From: an uncultured Allomuricauda sp.
GTDB lineage: Bacteria > Bacteroidota > Bacteroidia > Flavobacteriales > Flavobacteriaceae
NCBI RefSeq assembly: GCF_947501165.1
Contig: NZ_CANMUU010000005.1
Span: 1 to 64,000 of the forward strand
Length of the DNA stretch: 64,000 bases
Direction: 5' to 3'
Below, piece by piece: positions 51,102 through 60,152 of the stretch (position 1 is the first letter of the stretch; every line of letters starts with the position of its first letter). The notes under the pieces are model-generated. The model had not been told where the DNA came from and made no database searches. It was given only the letters and a program-made list of their open reading frames with translations. The position numbers were made by a program, and so were the translations under genes.

Positions 51102-53042
51102 CTATTCCGCGGTCTCTAACTCTTCTTTCTCAAATGGCCTTTTTCCAAAGATTTTCTCTAAATCGTCCTTGAAAATTACCTCTTTGTCCAAAAGACGGTC
51201 CGCCAGCTCGGTCAATTTATCTTTATTATCTTTCAATAAATCGATGGCTCGTTGATACTGTTTCTCAATGATTTTAGAGATTTCTTCATCTATCTTTTGA
51301 GCAGTTTCTTCACTGTAAGGCTTGCTGAAGCCATATTCATTTTGCCCAGAAGAATCATAATAGGTAACATTACCCAATTCTTCGTTTAATCCATAAATGG
51401 TAACCATGGCCCTGGCCTGTTTGGTCACTTTTTCCAAGTCGCTAAGTGCACCTGTTGAGATTTTATTGAAAATCACTTTTTCAGCTGCTCTACCACCCAT
51501 TGTTGCACACATTTCATCAAGCATCTGTTCTGGTCTAACAATCAGCCTTTCTTCAGGTAAGTACCAAGCTGCACCTAGAGACTGTCCCCTTGGAACTATG
51601 GTAACCTTTACCAAAGGAGCGGCATGTTCCAACATCCAGCTCACCGTAGCGTGCCCTGCTTCGTGAAAAGCAATGGTTTTCTTCTCTTCTGGGGTAATGA
51701 TTTTGTTCTTCTTTTCAAGACCACCAATAATTCGGTCAACCGCGTCCAAGAAATCCTGTTTTGTAACGGCTTTTTTCTCTTTTCTTGCCGCAATTAAAGC
51801 TGCTTCGTTACAAACGTTGGCAATATCAGCTCCTGAGAAACCAGGTGTTTGTTTGGCTAAAAAGTCCAAATCCAAGGTTTCCGCTGTTTTAATGGGTCTA
51901 AGGTGAACTTCAAAAATCTCTTTTCGCTCCCTTAAATCAGGTAAATCCACATAAATCTGTCTGTCAAAACGACCAGCACGCATTAAAGCTTTATCCAGTA
52001 CATCGGCACGGTTAGTTGCCGCCAAAACAATGACATTGGTATTGGTGCCAAAACCATCCATCTCAGTTAATAACTGGTTGAGTGTATTTTCACGTTCATC
52101 ATTAGAACCTGTGAAGTTATTTTTTCCTCTAGCGCGACCAATTGCATCAATCTCATCAATAAAAATGATGGCAGGAGATTTTTCTTTCGCTTGTTTGAAC
52201 AAGTCACGTACTCTTGAAGCACCAACTCCCACGAACATTTCAACGAAGTCCGAACCAGAAAGCGAGAAGAAAGGAACCTTAGCTTCTCCAGCAACGGCTT
52301 TTGCTAAGAGTGTTTTTCCTGTTCCAGGAGGGCCAACCAACAGCGCTCCTTTTGGAATTTTACCCCCAAGTGAGGTATACTTGTCAGGATTCTTTAGGAA
52401 TTCCACTATTTCTTGCACTTCCTCTTTGGCGCCTTCCAATCCAGCTACATCCTTAAAGGAAGTTCTGGTATCTGTTTTTTCGTCAAAAAGTTTGGCCTTC
52501 GATTTTCCAATGTTGAAAATCTGACCACCAGCACCTCCGCCAGCACCTCCAGACATTCTTCGCATCAGATAAATCCAGATACCTATAATAAGGGCGAATG
52601 GAAGTAAGGAAAGCAACAATTCTCCCAACACATTGGATTCCGTGTCGAAATCCACAATGGTGTCCAGATTATTTTCTTTTTTAATGCTTTTGATTTCATC
52701 CTCGAAGTTTTGAAGATCTCCGTAGTCCAGAACATATTGTGGCATTTTGCCCGCGGAAAAGTTGAAAGGTCTATCCGCCACATTACGGTGGACATCCTTT
52801 TGCAAAGCTTCTTCGGTCAAAAAGACTTTAGCCTGTCTGGTATTTGTGATGATAAGAATTTCAGAGATATCACCGTTTCTGAGATATTCCTGTAATTCAG
52901 ACGTAGTTGTCTTTTCTGTACTTGAAAAAGCGCTTCCACCAAAAAATTGGAAACCTATGATCAATGCGATTACCACACCATAAATCCACCATGAACTGAA
53001 CCTTGGTTTCTTGGGGGTATTGGGATTATTTTCTTTTGCCAT
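51102..53042 (-). CDS. ftsH: ATP-dependent zinc metalloprotease FtsH
   Basis: A 646-residue membrane protease from the ATG at 53042 ([15 protein letters not shown]); a frame from 53096 is an extension inside the previous gene. Two membrane helices (about 18-35 and 140-160) flank a periplasmic domain. Walker A is GPPGTGKT at 237-244, Walker B is [11 protein letters not shown], the arginine-finger region is [14 protein letters not shown], and the zinc site is HEAGH at 460-464. It degrades membrane and regulatory proteins. In other bacteria it controls lipid A synthesis enzymes, and here it sits with phospholipid genes. It starts 5 bp after rsfS. Confidence 0.97.
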   Translation of the reverse strand: MAKENNPNTPKKPRFSSWWIYGVVIALIIGFQFFGGSAFSSTEKTTTSELQEYLRNGDISEILIITNTRQAKVFLTEEALQKDVHRNVADRPFNFSAGKMPQYVLDYGDLQNFEDEIKSIKKENNLDTIVDFDTESNVLGELLLSLLPFALIIGIWIYLMRRMSGGAGGGAGGQIFNIGKSKAKLFDEKTDTRTSFKDVAGLEGAKEEVQEIVEFLKNPDKYTSLGGKIPKGALLVGPPGTGKTLLAKAVAGEAKVPFFSLSGSDFVEMFVGVGASRVRDLFKQAKEKSPAIIFIDEIDAIGRARGKNNFTGSNDERENTLNQLLTEMDGFGTNTNVIVLAATNRADVLDKALMRAGRFDRQIYVDLPDLRERKEIFEVHLRPIKTAETLDLDFLAKQTPGFSGADIANVCNEAALIAARKEKKAVTKQDFLDAVDRIIGGLEKKNKIITPEEKKTIAFHEAGHATVSWMLEHAAPLVKVTIVPRGQSLGAAWYLPEERLIVRPEQMLDEMCATMGGRAAEKVIFNKISTGALSDLEKVTKQARAMVTIYGLNEELGNVTYYDSSGQNEYGFSKPYSEETAQKIDEEISKIIEKQYQRAIDLLKDNKDKLTELADRLLDKEVIFKDDLEKIFGKRPFEKEELETAE

Positions 53043-53047
53043 TTTTT

Positions 53048-53425
53048 TTAAGAATTGTAACTGCTCTCCACCATGGTGACTTTGGCATCTCCCCAAAGTC
53101 CTTCAATATCGTAGAATTCTCTTATATGTTTTTGAAATACATGTACTACCACGTTTACATAGTCCATTAAAACCCACTCCGCATTATCGGAACCTTCTAC
53201 ATGCCAAGGTTTGTCCTGTATTGCTTTGCTCACGGTTTTTTGGATGGAAGAAACTATTGCATTTACATGCGTGTTGGAAGTACCATTGCAGATAATAAAG
53301 TAGTCGCAAACTGTATTTTCAATTTCCCTAAGATCTAAAAGATTAATGTCAACACCTTTAACTTCTTCTATTCCATGTAGTATTAAGGCAATTAGTTCAT
53401 CTGCGCTCGCTTTCGTTTTCTGCAT
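53048..53425 (-). CDS. rsfS: Ribosomal silencing factor RsfS
   Basis: A 125-residue protein of the RsfS/YbeB/iojap family. It has LLDLREIENTVCDYFIICNGTSNTHVNAI, the core of the fold, and EWVLMDYVNVVVHVFQKHIREFYDIEGLWGDA, the conserved C-terminal end. It binds ribosomal protein uL14 and blocks subunit joining in starvation. It is first in the operon and divergent from birA, 81 bp away. Confidence 0.94.
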   Translation of the reverse strand: MQKTKASADELIALILHGIEEVKGVDINLLDLREIENTVCDYFIICNGTSNTHVNAIVSSIQKTVSKAIQDKPWHVEGSDNAEWVLMDYVNVVVHVFQKHIREFYDIEGLWGDAKVTMVESSYNS

Positions 53426-53506
53426 TCAAAAATTTTAGTTTCTACAAAGTTATGTTTTTTTTGTTTTCTTAGTCCTAGATTTTAATATATCCTTGGACGC
53501 ACCACT

Positions 53507-54250
53507 TTGGGAGAACTATCACAAATAATCAAACTTGATGCCACGGACTCCACGAATCTTTATTTAAAGAGTTTGGCGATGTCCAATGCCTTGAAGGATT
53601 ATACCACAGTGGTAACCAAAGTACAGAAAAAGGGTAGGGGACAAATGGGAACTGTATGGAAATCTGAAGCAGGTAAAAATCTGACGTTTAGTGTATTGAA
53701 GCATTTTAACACTCTCAATGTTGACCATCAATTTCATTTGAATATTGCGGTTTCCCTTGCCTTGCATACCGTTTTGACTGACTTGAATATTCCAAACGTT
53801 AAAGTTAAATGGCCTAACGACATTATGTCAGGTTCAAAAAAGATTTGTGGTATTCTCATTGAGAATGTCTTAAATGGCAGTTTGGTAAAAAAGTCTGTCA
53901 TTGGTATTGGGCTCAATGTAAATCAGGCTTCATTCAATAATCTTGACAAAGCGTCTTCTTTATCCCTCCTTTCAGGACGTACTTTTGACTTAGATTATGT
54001 CTTAAAGCTTATTCTTGAAAAAATAAAGGCTTTCTTGGACACATTGGAGCAGATTTCAGCATTTGACATGAAAACAAATTACGAATCTCATTTGTTCCGT
54101 AAGGATCAAGTATCCACCTTTAAAAAACAGGATGGCGAACTTGTTCCTGGCATAATTCGAGGTGTTTCTGAAGAAGGAAAGCTAATTGTGGAACTAGAAG
54201 ATGAAATTTTTACTCAATATTCCTTTAAAGAGGTATCCCTACAGTTCTAA
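53507..54250 (+). CDS. birA: Biotin--[acetyl-CoA-carboxylase] ligase
   Basis: A 247-residue enzyme that attaches biotin to carrier proteins, with a TTG start. The biotin/ATP site is KVQKKGRGQMGTVWKSEAGK (GRGRxGRxW-type loop), followed by VKWPNDIMSGSKKICGILIE. There is no N-terminal helix-turn-helix, so it is a monofunctional ligase, not a repressor. The small C-terminal SH3-like domain is QDGELVPGIIRGVSEEGKLI. The 3' end overlaps the convergent SRPBCC gene by 4 bp. Confidence 0.93.
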   Translation: MGELSQIIKLDATDSTNLYLKSLAMSNALKDYTTVVTKVQKKGRGQMGTVWKSEAGKNLTFSVLKHFNTLNVDHQFHLNIAVSLALHTVLTDLNIPNVKVKWPNDIMSGSKKICGILIENVLNGSLVKKSVIGIGLNVNQASFNNLDKASSLSLLSGRTFDLDYVLKLILEKIKAFLDTLEQISAFDMKTNYESHLFRKDQVSTFKKQDGELVPGIIRGVSEEGKLIVELEDEIFTQYSFKEVSLQF

Positions 54251-54642
54251 ACAGCTGTAGCCATATTGTTGGACAAAGTTTCCATGAAATTGGTTATGGG
54301 ACTTTTTATCATCATGGCCATCATGGCATTAAACTCTCCCTGAAAACTCAAAGTAACCTCACTTTCTGTCTCCTCTATGCTATTGATAAGAGCTGTCAAT
54401 GTAAAGGGTAGCTTATCGCTGGCAGCACCAAGAACTACTTTTTCGTAAGGAACTTGTTCCTTTCTTCGCAGAACGATTTCTGGCATGCCTTTTAGGGCAA
54501 ACTTGAAAGTATCGTCATCCAACACCTCGAATTTATCAATGTTTTCTGGCATTAATTTTTCAAAGTTTTTGATGTCGGTCAAAAATTCAAATACTTCTTG
54601 TTGACTTTTAGCTACCTTTTGAATTGGAGTCTCAATGTGCAT
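54247..54642 (-). CDS. SRPBCC-fold protein
   Basis: A 131-residue cytoplasmic protein with the START/Bet v1-like (SRPBCC) outline. It starts with VAKSQQEVFEFLTDIKNFEKLMPENI and has repeated beta strands (FKFALKGMPEIVLRR, SEVTLSFQGEFNAMMAMMI) plus a long final helix. Flavobacterial members of this type are always small, and the ligand is unknown. It is followed 6 bp upstream by pyrE, probably as one operon. Confidence 0.85.
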   Translation of the reverse strand: MHIETPIQKVAKSQQEVFEFLTDIKNFEKLMPENIDKFEVLDDDTFKFALKGMPEIVLRRKEQVPYEKVVLGAASDKLPFTLTALINSIEETESEVTLSFQGEFNAMMAMMIKSPITNFMETLSNNMATAV

Positions 54643-54648
54643 ATTGGG

Positions 54649-55290
54649 TTATTGTTTCCATTGCTGTGGATTTGATTTCCACTGCAATAGGGTTTGTAAT
54701 TGTGATTCTTTGATATAGTTAGTTTCAGAGGCCTGTTGAATCAAATGGTCGTAATCTGATAAAGTATGAAGCGAAACCTTCTCTTCATTAAAATTGGACG
54801 AAGCAATGTCAAAACCGTAAGTAAAAATGGCTATCATCCCTTTTAGCTCAACATTTTTACTTTTCAATGCTCTTACTGCATTTAGGCTGCTTTTTCCAGT
54901 ACTTATTAGGTCTTCAATTACTACAACAGTCTGTCCTTCTTCAATTTGTCCTTCAATTTGATTTTGTCTCCCGTGGGATTTAGGTTCCGGTCTCACATAA
55001 ACAAAGGGTAGGTCTAAAGCCTCGGCAACCAAAAGGCCTATTCCAATGGCACCAGTTGCCACTCCTGCGACCACATCGGGTTTTCCGTACAATTGTTCCA
55101 CTTGTTTGGCCATTTGTTGGCCAACAAAACGTCTTACCTTTGGAAAGGAAAGCATAATACGATTATCACAATAAATAGGAGATTTCCAGCCAGAAGCCCA
55201 TGTAAATGGATTTTCAGGATCCAACTTTATTGCATTAATTTGTAGCAATAGCTCAGCTGTTTTTTTCGCTACATCCTTGTCTAAAACCAT
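54649..55290 (-). CDS. pyrE: Orotate phosphoribosyltransferase
   Basis: A 213-residue enzyme of pyrimidine synthesis. The ATG at 55290 (MVLDKDVAKKTAELLLQ) is chosen; a longer frame from 55410 runs inside the NUDIX gene on the other strand. The PRPP-binding motif is VVVIEDLISTGKSSLNAV, and FTWASGWKSPIYCDNRIML carries the orotate-binding part. VRPEPKSHGRQNQIEG is the flexible catalytic loop. It is divergent from the NUDIX gene with start codons 7 bp apart. Confidence 0.95.
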   Translation of the reverse strand: MVLDKDVAKKTAELLLQINAIKLDPENPFTWASGWKSPIYCDNRIMLSFPKVRRFVGQQMAKQVEQLYGKPDVVAGVATGAIGIGLLVAEALDLPFVYVRPEPKSHGRQNQIEGQIEEGQTVVVIEDLISTGKSSLNAVRALKSKNVELKGMIAIFTYGFDIASSNFNEEKVSLHTLSDYDHLIQQASETNYIKESQLQTLLQWKSNPQQWKQ

Positions 55291-55297
55291 TGCGCAA

Positions 55298-55900
55298 ATG
55301 TATAAAGTTTTTGTTAATGAGTCCCCACTGATTTTAACAAACAAACGGCCAAAAGACGTGAATGGAAACTTGTTTTCCATGGAAAGTGAATCGGTTCTTG
55401 AAGCCATCAATCTATTGGCTAAGGGAAAAAGTGATATTGCTTATCTATATCATCCTGATGAATCTAAACTTTTGGAGGTTTTTAAGCACAAAATACCTGT
55501 AGTTGTGGCTGCCGGAGGATTTGTGACCAACCCCAAAGGCAAAGTTTTATTTATCTATCGCAATGAAAAATGGGACTTACCAAAAGGTAAAGTGGATAAA
55601 GGGGAATCCATTGAAAAAGCTGCGGTACGCGAGGTAGAGGAGGAGACCGGAGTAACTGACCTTACCATTGATAAATTTATGCGAACTACCTATCACATTT
55701 TTAAAAGAAATGGGGAATACACTTTAAAGGTGGTTCATTGGTTTGCTATGTCCACTCCGTTTAAAGGAGAACTTAAAGGTCAATTGGAAGAAGGAATTAT
55801 GAAAGTGAAATGGAAGGGTCCCAAAAAAGCCAAAAAAGCTCTGGAGAAATCTTATTTCAACATCAAAGTATTGTTTGAGGATTGGCCTACTCAGGATTGA
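55298..55900 (+). CDS. NUDIX hydrolase
   Basis: A 200-residue protein from the ATG at 55298 (MYKVFVNESPLILTNK). The NUDIX box is complete: GKVDKGESIEKAAVREVEEETGV (G-x5-E-x7-R-E-x2-E-E-x-G) near residue 100. The N-terminal 75 residues form an extra region seen in flavobacterial homologues. It hydrolyses a nucleoside diphosphate linked to another group. The substrate is unknown. Its 3' end overlaps the convergent M14 peptidase gene by 14 bp. Confidence 0.92.
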   Translation: MYKVFVNESPLILTNKRPKDVNGNLFSMESESVLEAINLLAKGKSDIAYLYHPDESKLLEVFKHKIPVVVAAGGFVTNPKGKVLFIYRNEKWDLPKGKVDKGESIEKAAVREVEEETGVTDLTIDKFMRTTYHIFKRNGEYTLKVVHWFAMSTPFKGELKGQLEEGIMKVKWKGPKKAKKALEKSYFNIKVLFEDWPTQD

Positions 55901-57665
55901 CGATGGAAGCGGCTTCACTGTTTTTAGCAATGCGGTAGATGGGGTACCTTAAATAAGCGGATTCAGAATAAGGCGAATGTTGATAAATCCAATCCAGTTG
56001 TGCATACCAATTTTCAGCAAAATCTGGCTCAGTTTGCTTCTTGATTAAAAAGGTTTCCCGTAAAACAGAATCCTTTTGAAGTACAGCCAATGCCAAATCT
56101 TCAAAAACATAGGGCGAAAAACCCTCTTTTTGTTGTAAAATGGTATCAAAAAAGTTCCAATTAAAGAAAGAATCCACTCCTTGAGGTTCAAGGGTTTCCA
56201 TTATATAGCGAATTCCTTCTTGTTTTGTGGGAACTATATAATCTCCTTCAGAAAAATGAACCTTTTTTACACTTTTCTCTATTTGGGTGTTGTAATGCAG
56301 GTAGTGGCCTTCATAAGGGTTCTTTCTTGTGCTGAAATCAACGATTTTGTATGTTTCAACGAGTAGTACGGTATCCTTTTCCAATGGGAAGTAAGAGATG
56401 TTGTTCACATCAAATCTATCCAATACTTTTTGATGTCCTTTTTTTACAAGATACGCTGCCGGAATTGGTATTGTATCTTTTGGATAAAAGGAATTTTGAT
56501 AAGTGACTTCTTTGGTAAAGGGTCGGTCTTTGTGATATTTAAGTCTGGTAAGCCCGGTAACCTCACTATCTATTACCTCAGCTTCGTATCCTTTGAATTG
56601 TAGTGTAGATGTTTGCGTGGTATCTACCTGCCAATTGAAGTAGTAATTACCATGATTCATTTTTTTCTCAAAACTATCAGCTCTTAGTTTTTTTATGTTT
56701 TGGTATTCATTTTCAACCACGTCAATTGTAGTTTTCATAATTTCAAGAGTACCCTCAACCCTTTGTGCATAAGGTTTAAGCATATGGGTTTCCACCATAA
56801 AACCCAGGGTGTTCCAAAGTGTTGTGTACCCCGTGGAATATCTGGGATGATCCATGAACTGGCCAAAGCCTAGTTCGGGTGGTCTATTGAACACATTAAC
56901 ATATGGAGTAATATCCCAATCTTTTTCCAAAAGCCCTTTTTCAATCTCTGGCATAAAACTTTCGTTGAGGAAAGAACCAAGTTCACCTCCCATTTTGTTG
57001 TGTTGGGTGAACAAATGAGTAAGGGTATATTGATAATCGGCCCCATTGCTTACATGGTTGTCAATAAAAACATCAGGTTTTACCAAATGGAAAATTTGGG
57101 CAAAGGTTTTAGTGTTTTTGGTATCGGTTTTAATGAAGTCCCTATTTAAATCATAGTTTAGGGCATTACCTCTAAATCCATACTCTTTAGGCCCATTTTG
57201 GTTAACACGAGTGGTGGAATTCCTATTTAGGGCGCCACCAATATTATATATGGGAATGGTAACCAGAACGGTGTTTTCGGGCGCCTCTAGTTTTTCTATC
57301 GCCAAATCTCTGTATAGCAACATAGTGGCATCTATGCCATCACTTTCTCCAGGGTGTATTCCGTTGTTAATAAGAAGAATGGCTTTTTCTTTTCGCACAT
57401 TATCAAAGTTAAAGTCCCCATCAGGATTGAAAGTAACCATGTGAAGAGGAAAACCACTATCAGTTTCTCCAATAGTTTGGATATTGATTTCCGGGAACTC
57501 TTTGGCCAAACGGATATAGAAAGATATGGTTTCTTCGTACGTAGCCGTTTCCTCACCCTTGGTAGATTCAAATATGGTCTTATAGGTCTCTACTTCATCC
57601 TCCAAAGGTTTTTTACAGGAAGAAAAGAACAGAAACGGAACTAACAATAAAAAGTAAGGCCTCAA
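55887..57665 (-). CDS. M14 family zinc carboxypeptidase, predicted lipoprotein
   Basis: A 592-residue protein with a TTG start and a lipoprotein signal (LLLVPFLFFSSC, Cys at 17). The M14 zinc site is NNGIHPGESDGID (H and E ligands), with the third ligand in FIDNHVSNGADYQYTLTHLF. The catalytic Glu is in GFMVETHMLKPYAQR. About 270 residues follow the catalytic domain with a beta-rich fold of unknown role. It would trim peptides at the periplasmic or outer-membrane surface. Confidence 0.9.
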   Translation of the reverse strand: MRPYFLLLVPFLFFSSCKKPLEDEVETYKTIFESTKGEETATYEETISFYIRLAKEFPEINIQTIGETDSGFPLHMVTFNPDGDFNFDNVRKEKAILLINNGIHPGESDGIDATMLLYRDLAIEKLEAPENTVLVTIPIYNIGGALNRNSTTRVNQNGPKEYGFRGNALNYDLNRDFIKTDTKNTKTFAQIFHLVKPDVFIDNHVSNGADYQYTLTHLFTQHNKMGGELGSFLNESFMPEIEKGLLEKDWDITPYVNVFNRPPELGFGQFMDHPRYSTGYTTLWNTLGFMVETHMLKPYAQRVEGTLEIMKTTIDVVENEYQNIKKLRADSFEKKMNHGNYYFNWQVDTTQTSTLQFKGYEAEVIDSEVTGLTRLKYHKDRPFTKEVTYQNSFYPKDTIPIPAAYLVKKGHQKVLDRFDVNNISYFPLEKDTVLLVETYKIVDFSTRKNPYEGHYLHYNTQIEKSVKKVHFSEGDYIVPTKQEGIRYIMETLEPQGVDSFFNWNFFDTILQQKEGFSPYVFEDLALAVLQKDSVLRETFLIKKQTEPDFAENWYAQLDWIYQHSPYSESAYLRYPIYRIAKNSEAASIVNPE

Positions 57666-57734
57666 CTTTTAGACAATTGGTGTTAAGTGGAAAAATGCTT
57701 TCCAGTAAGCTTCAAAAATAGGGATAATTATGGA

Positions 57735-58148
57735 TTAAGAAGCTAGGTTGATCCTACTTAGATCTGTAGTCTCTATTTTGAAGATGGGTTTGTTCTTGAA
57801 ATTTAGATAATGAAAACATTTCAATCTAAATTCATTCCATTTGTGGTAGTCCGAAGGGTCTATTGAAGAGGTAATGACATTTATAATAATCTTATCTTCG
57901 ATGGGCAGCTTTAAGAATTCTTCGAGAAACTCCCACCCATCCATAATGGGCATATTGATATCCAAAAAGATTACCTCGGGCAGGGGAATACTGTTTTCAA
58001 TGTCCTGCCTAAGTTGGTCAATAGCCAGCTTGCCATTGTGAAAAGCAAGTATGTTTTCGCATGCCACCGATGCTTTCAACATTTTTTGTATGCCAAAAAC
58101 AGTGATAGGATCATCATCAACAATAAAAATGCTATTCATTTTCTTCAT
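57735..58148 (-). CDS. Single-domain response regulator
   Basis: A 137-residue receiver domain with IFIVDDDPITVFGI at the start, phosphoacceptor D63 in VIFLDINMPIMDGWEF, VITSSIDPSDYHKWNEF (the Thr/Ser switch) and NKPI with the conserved Lys-Pro. An ATG at 58139 (MNSIFIV) is an alternative start. It has no output domain, so it is probably a phosphorelay messenger. It overlaps the end of the PAS kinase by 17 bp and should be its partner. Confidence 0.92.
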   Translation of the reverse strand: MKKMNSIFIVDDDPITVFGIQKMLKASVACENILAFHNGKLAIDQLRQDIENSIPLPEVIFLDINMPIMDGWEFLEEFLKLPIEDKIIINVITSSIDPSDYHKWNEFRLKCFHYLNFKNKPIFKIETTDLSRINLAS

Positions 58149-59976
58149 AAAAAAATACTTTGAAAACGCTCCCTTTGTTTATGGAACTGTCCACGGTGAT
58201 ATACCCATCCATTGCTTCAATTTGGTTTTTTATAATATAAAGACCCAAACCTCTAGCATCTTTGTTATTGTGGAAGGTCTTGTACATTCCGAAGATTTTG
58301 TCGCCATAACGGTCAAGGTCTATACCCAATCCGTTATCCGTTATTGAAAAAGCAATTCCCTTAGGTTCTTTTGATGCCTCCAAAGTAATCTCCGGAACTC
58401 GCATGGGATGACGGTACTTTACGGCGTTTGTCATTAAATTTAGTATTATGCTTTCCAAATAAGCTGGCACACTTTTTACTTGTAAGCTATCATCAATGGT
58501 ATTTGTTATCTGTACCTTGTTTTTTTCCAGAAAAGCCGATAGGTTCTGTTGTACTCTCTCAATGCTTTTATTTAAATTGACAGATTTTTTATCGAGATTC
58601 ACATTTGTGCTTATATCGACTACTTCATTAAGATTTTCAAGGGTATCCAAAAGATTGTCTGAAGCTGATGATAACATCCCCAAAATTCTTTCTTTTTCTT
58701 CGGGTTCTTTCTCTTTTATCAAAAAATCCAAGAGCATGGAAAAGTTGGCACTGTGAGACCTTAGGTTATGTGATACAATATGGGCAAAGTTTATGAGCTT
58801 TTTATTTTGAATGGCTGTTACATTGATGAGGTTTCTTAGTTGTTCCTCTTTTTGCTTAAGATTCGTAATATCCATGCTCATCCCTATAAGTCCATAGGCT
58901 TTGCCGTCCAAATCGAGTAGTGGGATTTTTGAAGTGAGAAAATGAGTAATGCTGCCATCTTTGCGTGCGTTAATAGTTTCTTCGCCCAACATGGGTGTTA
59001 AAGAGCGCATTACCTCCAAATCCTCATCCCTGGAGGTTTTGGCTATGTCATTGTCGTACAGGTCAAAATCTGTTTTACCTATTAATTCATTCGGGCTTGT
59101 ATCTAAGTAGTTGCATTCTGCTTTATTGACCAATATTTTTCTTGAATCCTTATCCTTAATAAATACATTGATGGGGAGGTTGTCTATCAACGTCGTCAAT
59201 AGACGCTCACTTTCTTTGGTTCTTTTTTCAGCAATTACCTGTTGGTTGATATCTTGAAAGGTCCCAAAAATCTTTAAGGTCTTACCCTCTTTTTTTATTG
59301 CTTTTCCCCCGGCTGCCACCCATTTTTCTTCACCTTTTTGGGTAACAATTTGAAGCCTTTCATTAAACGATGCGCCTTCTTGGAGTATTTTATGAAACAG
59401 CATGGAAATTTTGTTTCTACTATATCCTTGCTTGTAAAACTCGATGGCTTCGGACACATTTGGCTCATAATCTTCAGGAACCTCATGGATTTGTTTGGTC
59501 ATTTTGCACCAAGAGAGTTTTTCGGTCTCAATATTATACTCCCAACTACCTATATTATTGATTTCGGTGGTAGCTTGAAAAAGCTCTTTGGTCTGCTCAA
59601 GCTCAATATCTTTTTGTGTTTGCCTGCCAATATCGATGGTCTGGATAATGGTTCCCTGAATATTTTTGTCATCATCAAACCATGGAGCAAATGTACTTTC
59701 CAACCAGGATATACCTTCCTTGCTTGATACTTTGTGGCGAATGGTGCGAATGTCATTCCCAATTAAGTATTGCTCCAGTAATTCTGGAGTGCATCCTTCA
59801 TGACCTTCAAAGAATTTGAAGACTTGTTTAGGATTGTTAACATCAGGGGTAGCTTGAAAAAGCTGATACCAAGTATGCGAGACATCTATAAGGTTGAAGG
59901 ACGAGTCGACCAATGCAGTAGCAAAGGGCAATTGATGTAAAATAGAATTATTGAGGTCAGTTTGAGTTGATTTCAA
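58132..59976 (-). CDS. Cytoplasmic histidine kinase with three PAS domains
   Basis: A 614-residue protein with a TTG start and no membrane helix. PAS-like domains lie at about residues 15-125, 130-250 and 270-380 (LPINVFIKDKDSRKILVNK, LIGMSMDITNLKQKEEQL). Then comes the dimerisation helix with H403 in HIVSHNLRSHSANF, and an HATPase domain (LNLMTNAVKYRHP, ITDNGLGIDLDRYG, ARGLGLYIIKNQIEAM). It senses an intracellular ligand, possibly light or redox. It is coupled to the receiver gene at 57735. Confidence 0.92.
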   Translation of the reverse strand: MKSTQTDLNNSILHQLPFATALVDSSFNLIDVSHTWYQLFQATPDVNNPKQVFKFFEGHEGCTPELLEQYLIGNDIRTIRHKVSSKEGISWLESTFAPWFDDDKNIQGTIIQTIDIGRQTQKDIELEQTKELFQATTEINNIGSWEYNIETEKLSWCKMTKQIHEVPEDYEPNVSEAIEFYKQGYSRNKISMLFHKILQEGASFNERLQIVTQKGEEKWVAAGGKAIKKEGKTLKIFGTFQDINQQVIAEKRTKESERLLTTLIDNLPINVFIKDKDSRKILVNKAECNYLDTSPNELIGKTDFDLYDNDIAKTSRDEDLEVMRSLTPMLGEETINARKDGSITHFLTSKIPLLDLDGKAYGLIGMSMDITNLKQKEEQLRNLINVTAIQNKKLINFAHIVSHNLRSHSANFSMLLDFLIKEKEPEEKERILGMLSSASDNLLDTLENLNEVVDISTNVNLDKKSVNLNKSIERVQQNLSAFLEKNKVQITNTIDDSLQVKSVPAYLESIILNLMTNAVKYRHPMRVPEITLEASKEPKGIAFSITDNGLGIDLDRYGDKIFGMYKTFHNNKDARGLGLYIIKNQIEAMDGYITVDSSINKGSVFKVFFYEENE

Positions 59977-60076
59977 AGTAAAAATGCTAAGATTGGGAAT
60001 TAAGAAATTTCTTACTAAATTAGTAGTATTACTTTTATAGCTATTTTTAATGTTGTGAATGACCCAAAAGCTGTTG

Positions 60077-60132
60077 TTTTATCGATTATCGGCAAGTTTT
60101 TGAAGTTTCTTGCCTTTTTAGTATCGATAAAA
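60077..60132. repeat. Two-tier inverted repeat in the gap between the PAS kinase and coaD
   Basis: An outer arm TTTTATCGAT (60077-60086) pairs with ATCGATAAAA (60123-60132). An inner arm GGCAAG (60091-60096) pairs with CTTGCC (60109-60114). The inner hairpin is followed on the plus strand by TTTTTA, like a terminator in the plus direction, yet no plus-strand gene lies upstream. On the minus strand it follows coaD by about 20 bp without a T-run. It may be a coaD terminator variant or a protein-binding site. Confidence 0.6.
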
Positions 60133-60152
60133 TGCATGCTTGCGTTGAAACT

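Noticed and set aside
54649-55410. A longer pyrE with 40 extra N-terminal residues
   Set aside because: The extra part is antisense to the NUDIX coding sequence and has no match to pyrE family starts; the ATG at 55290 begins the conserved part.
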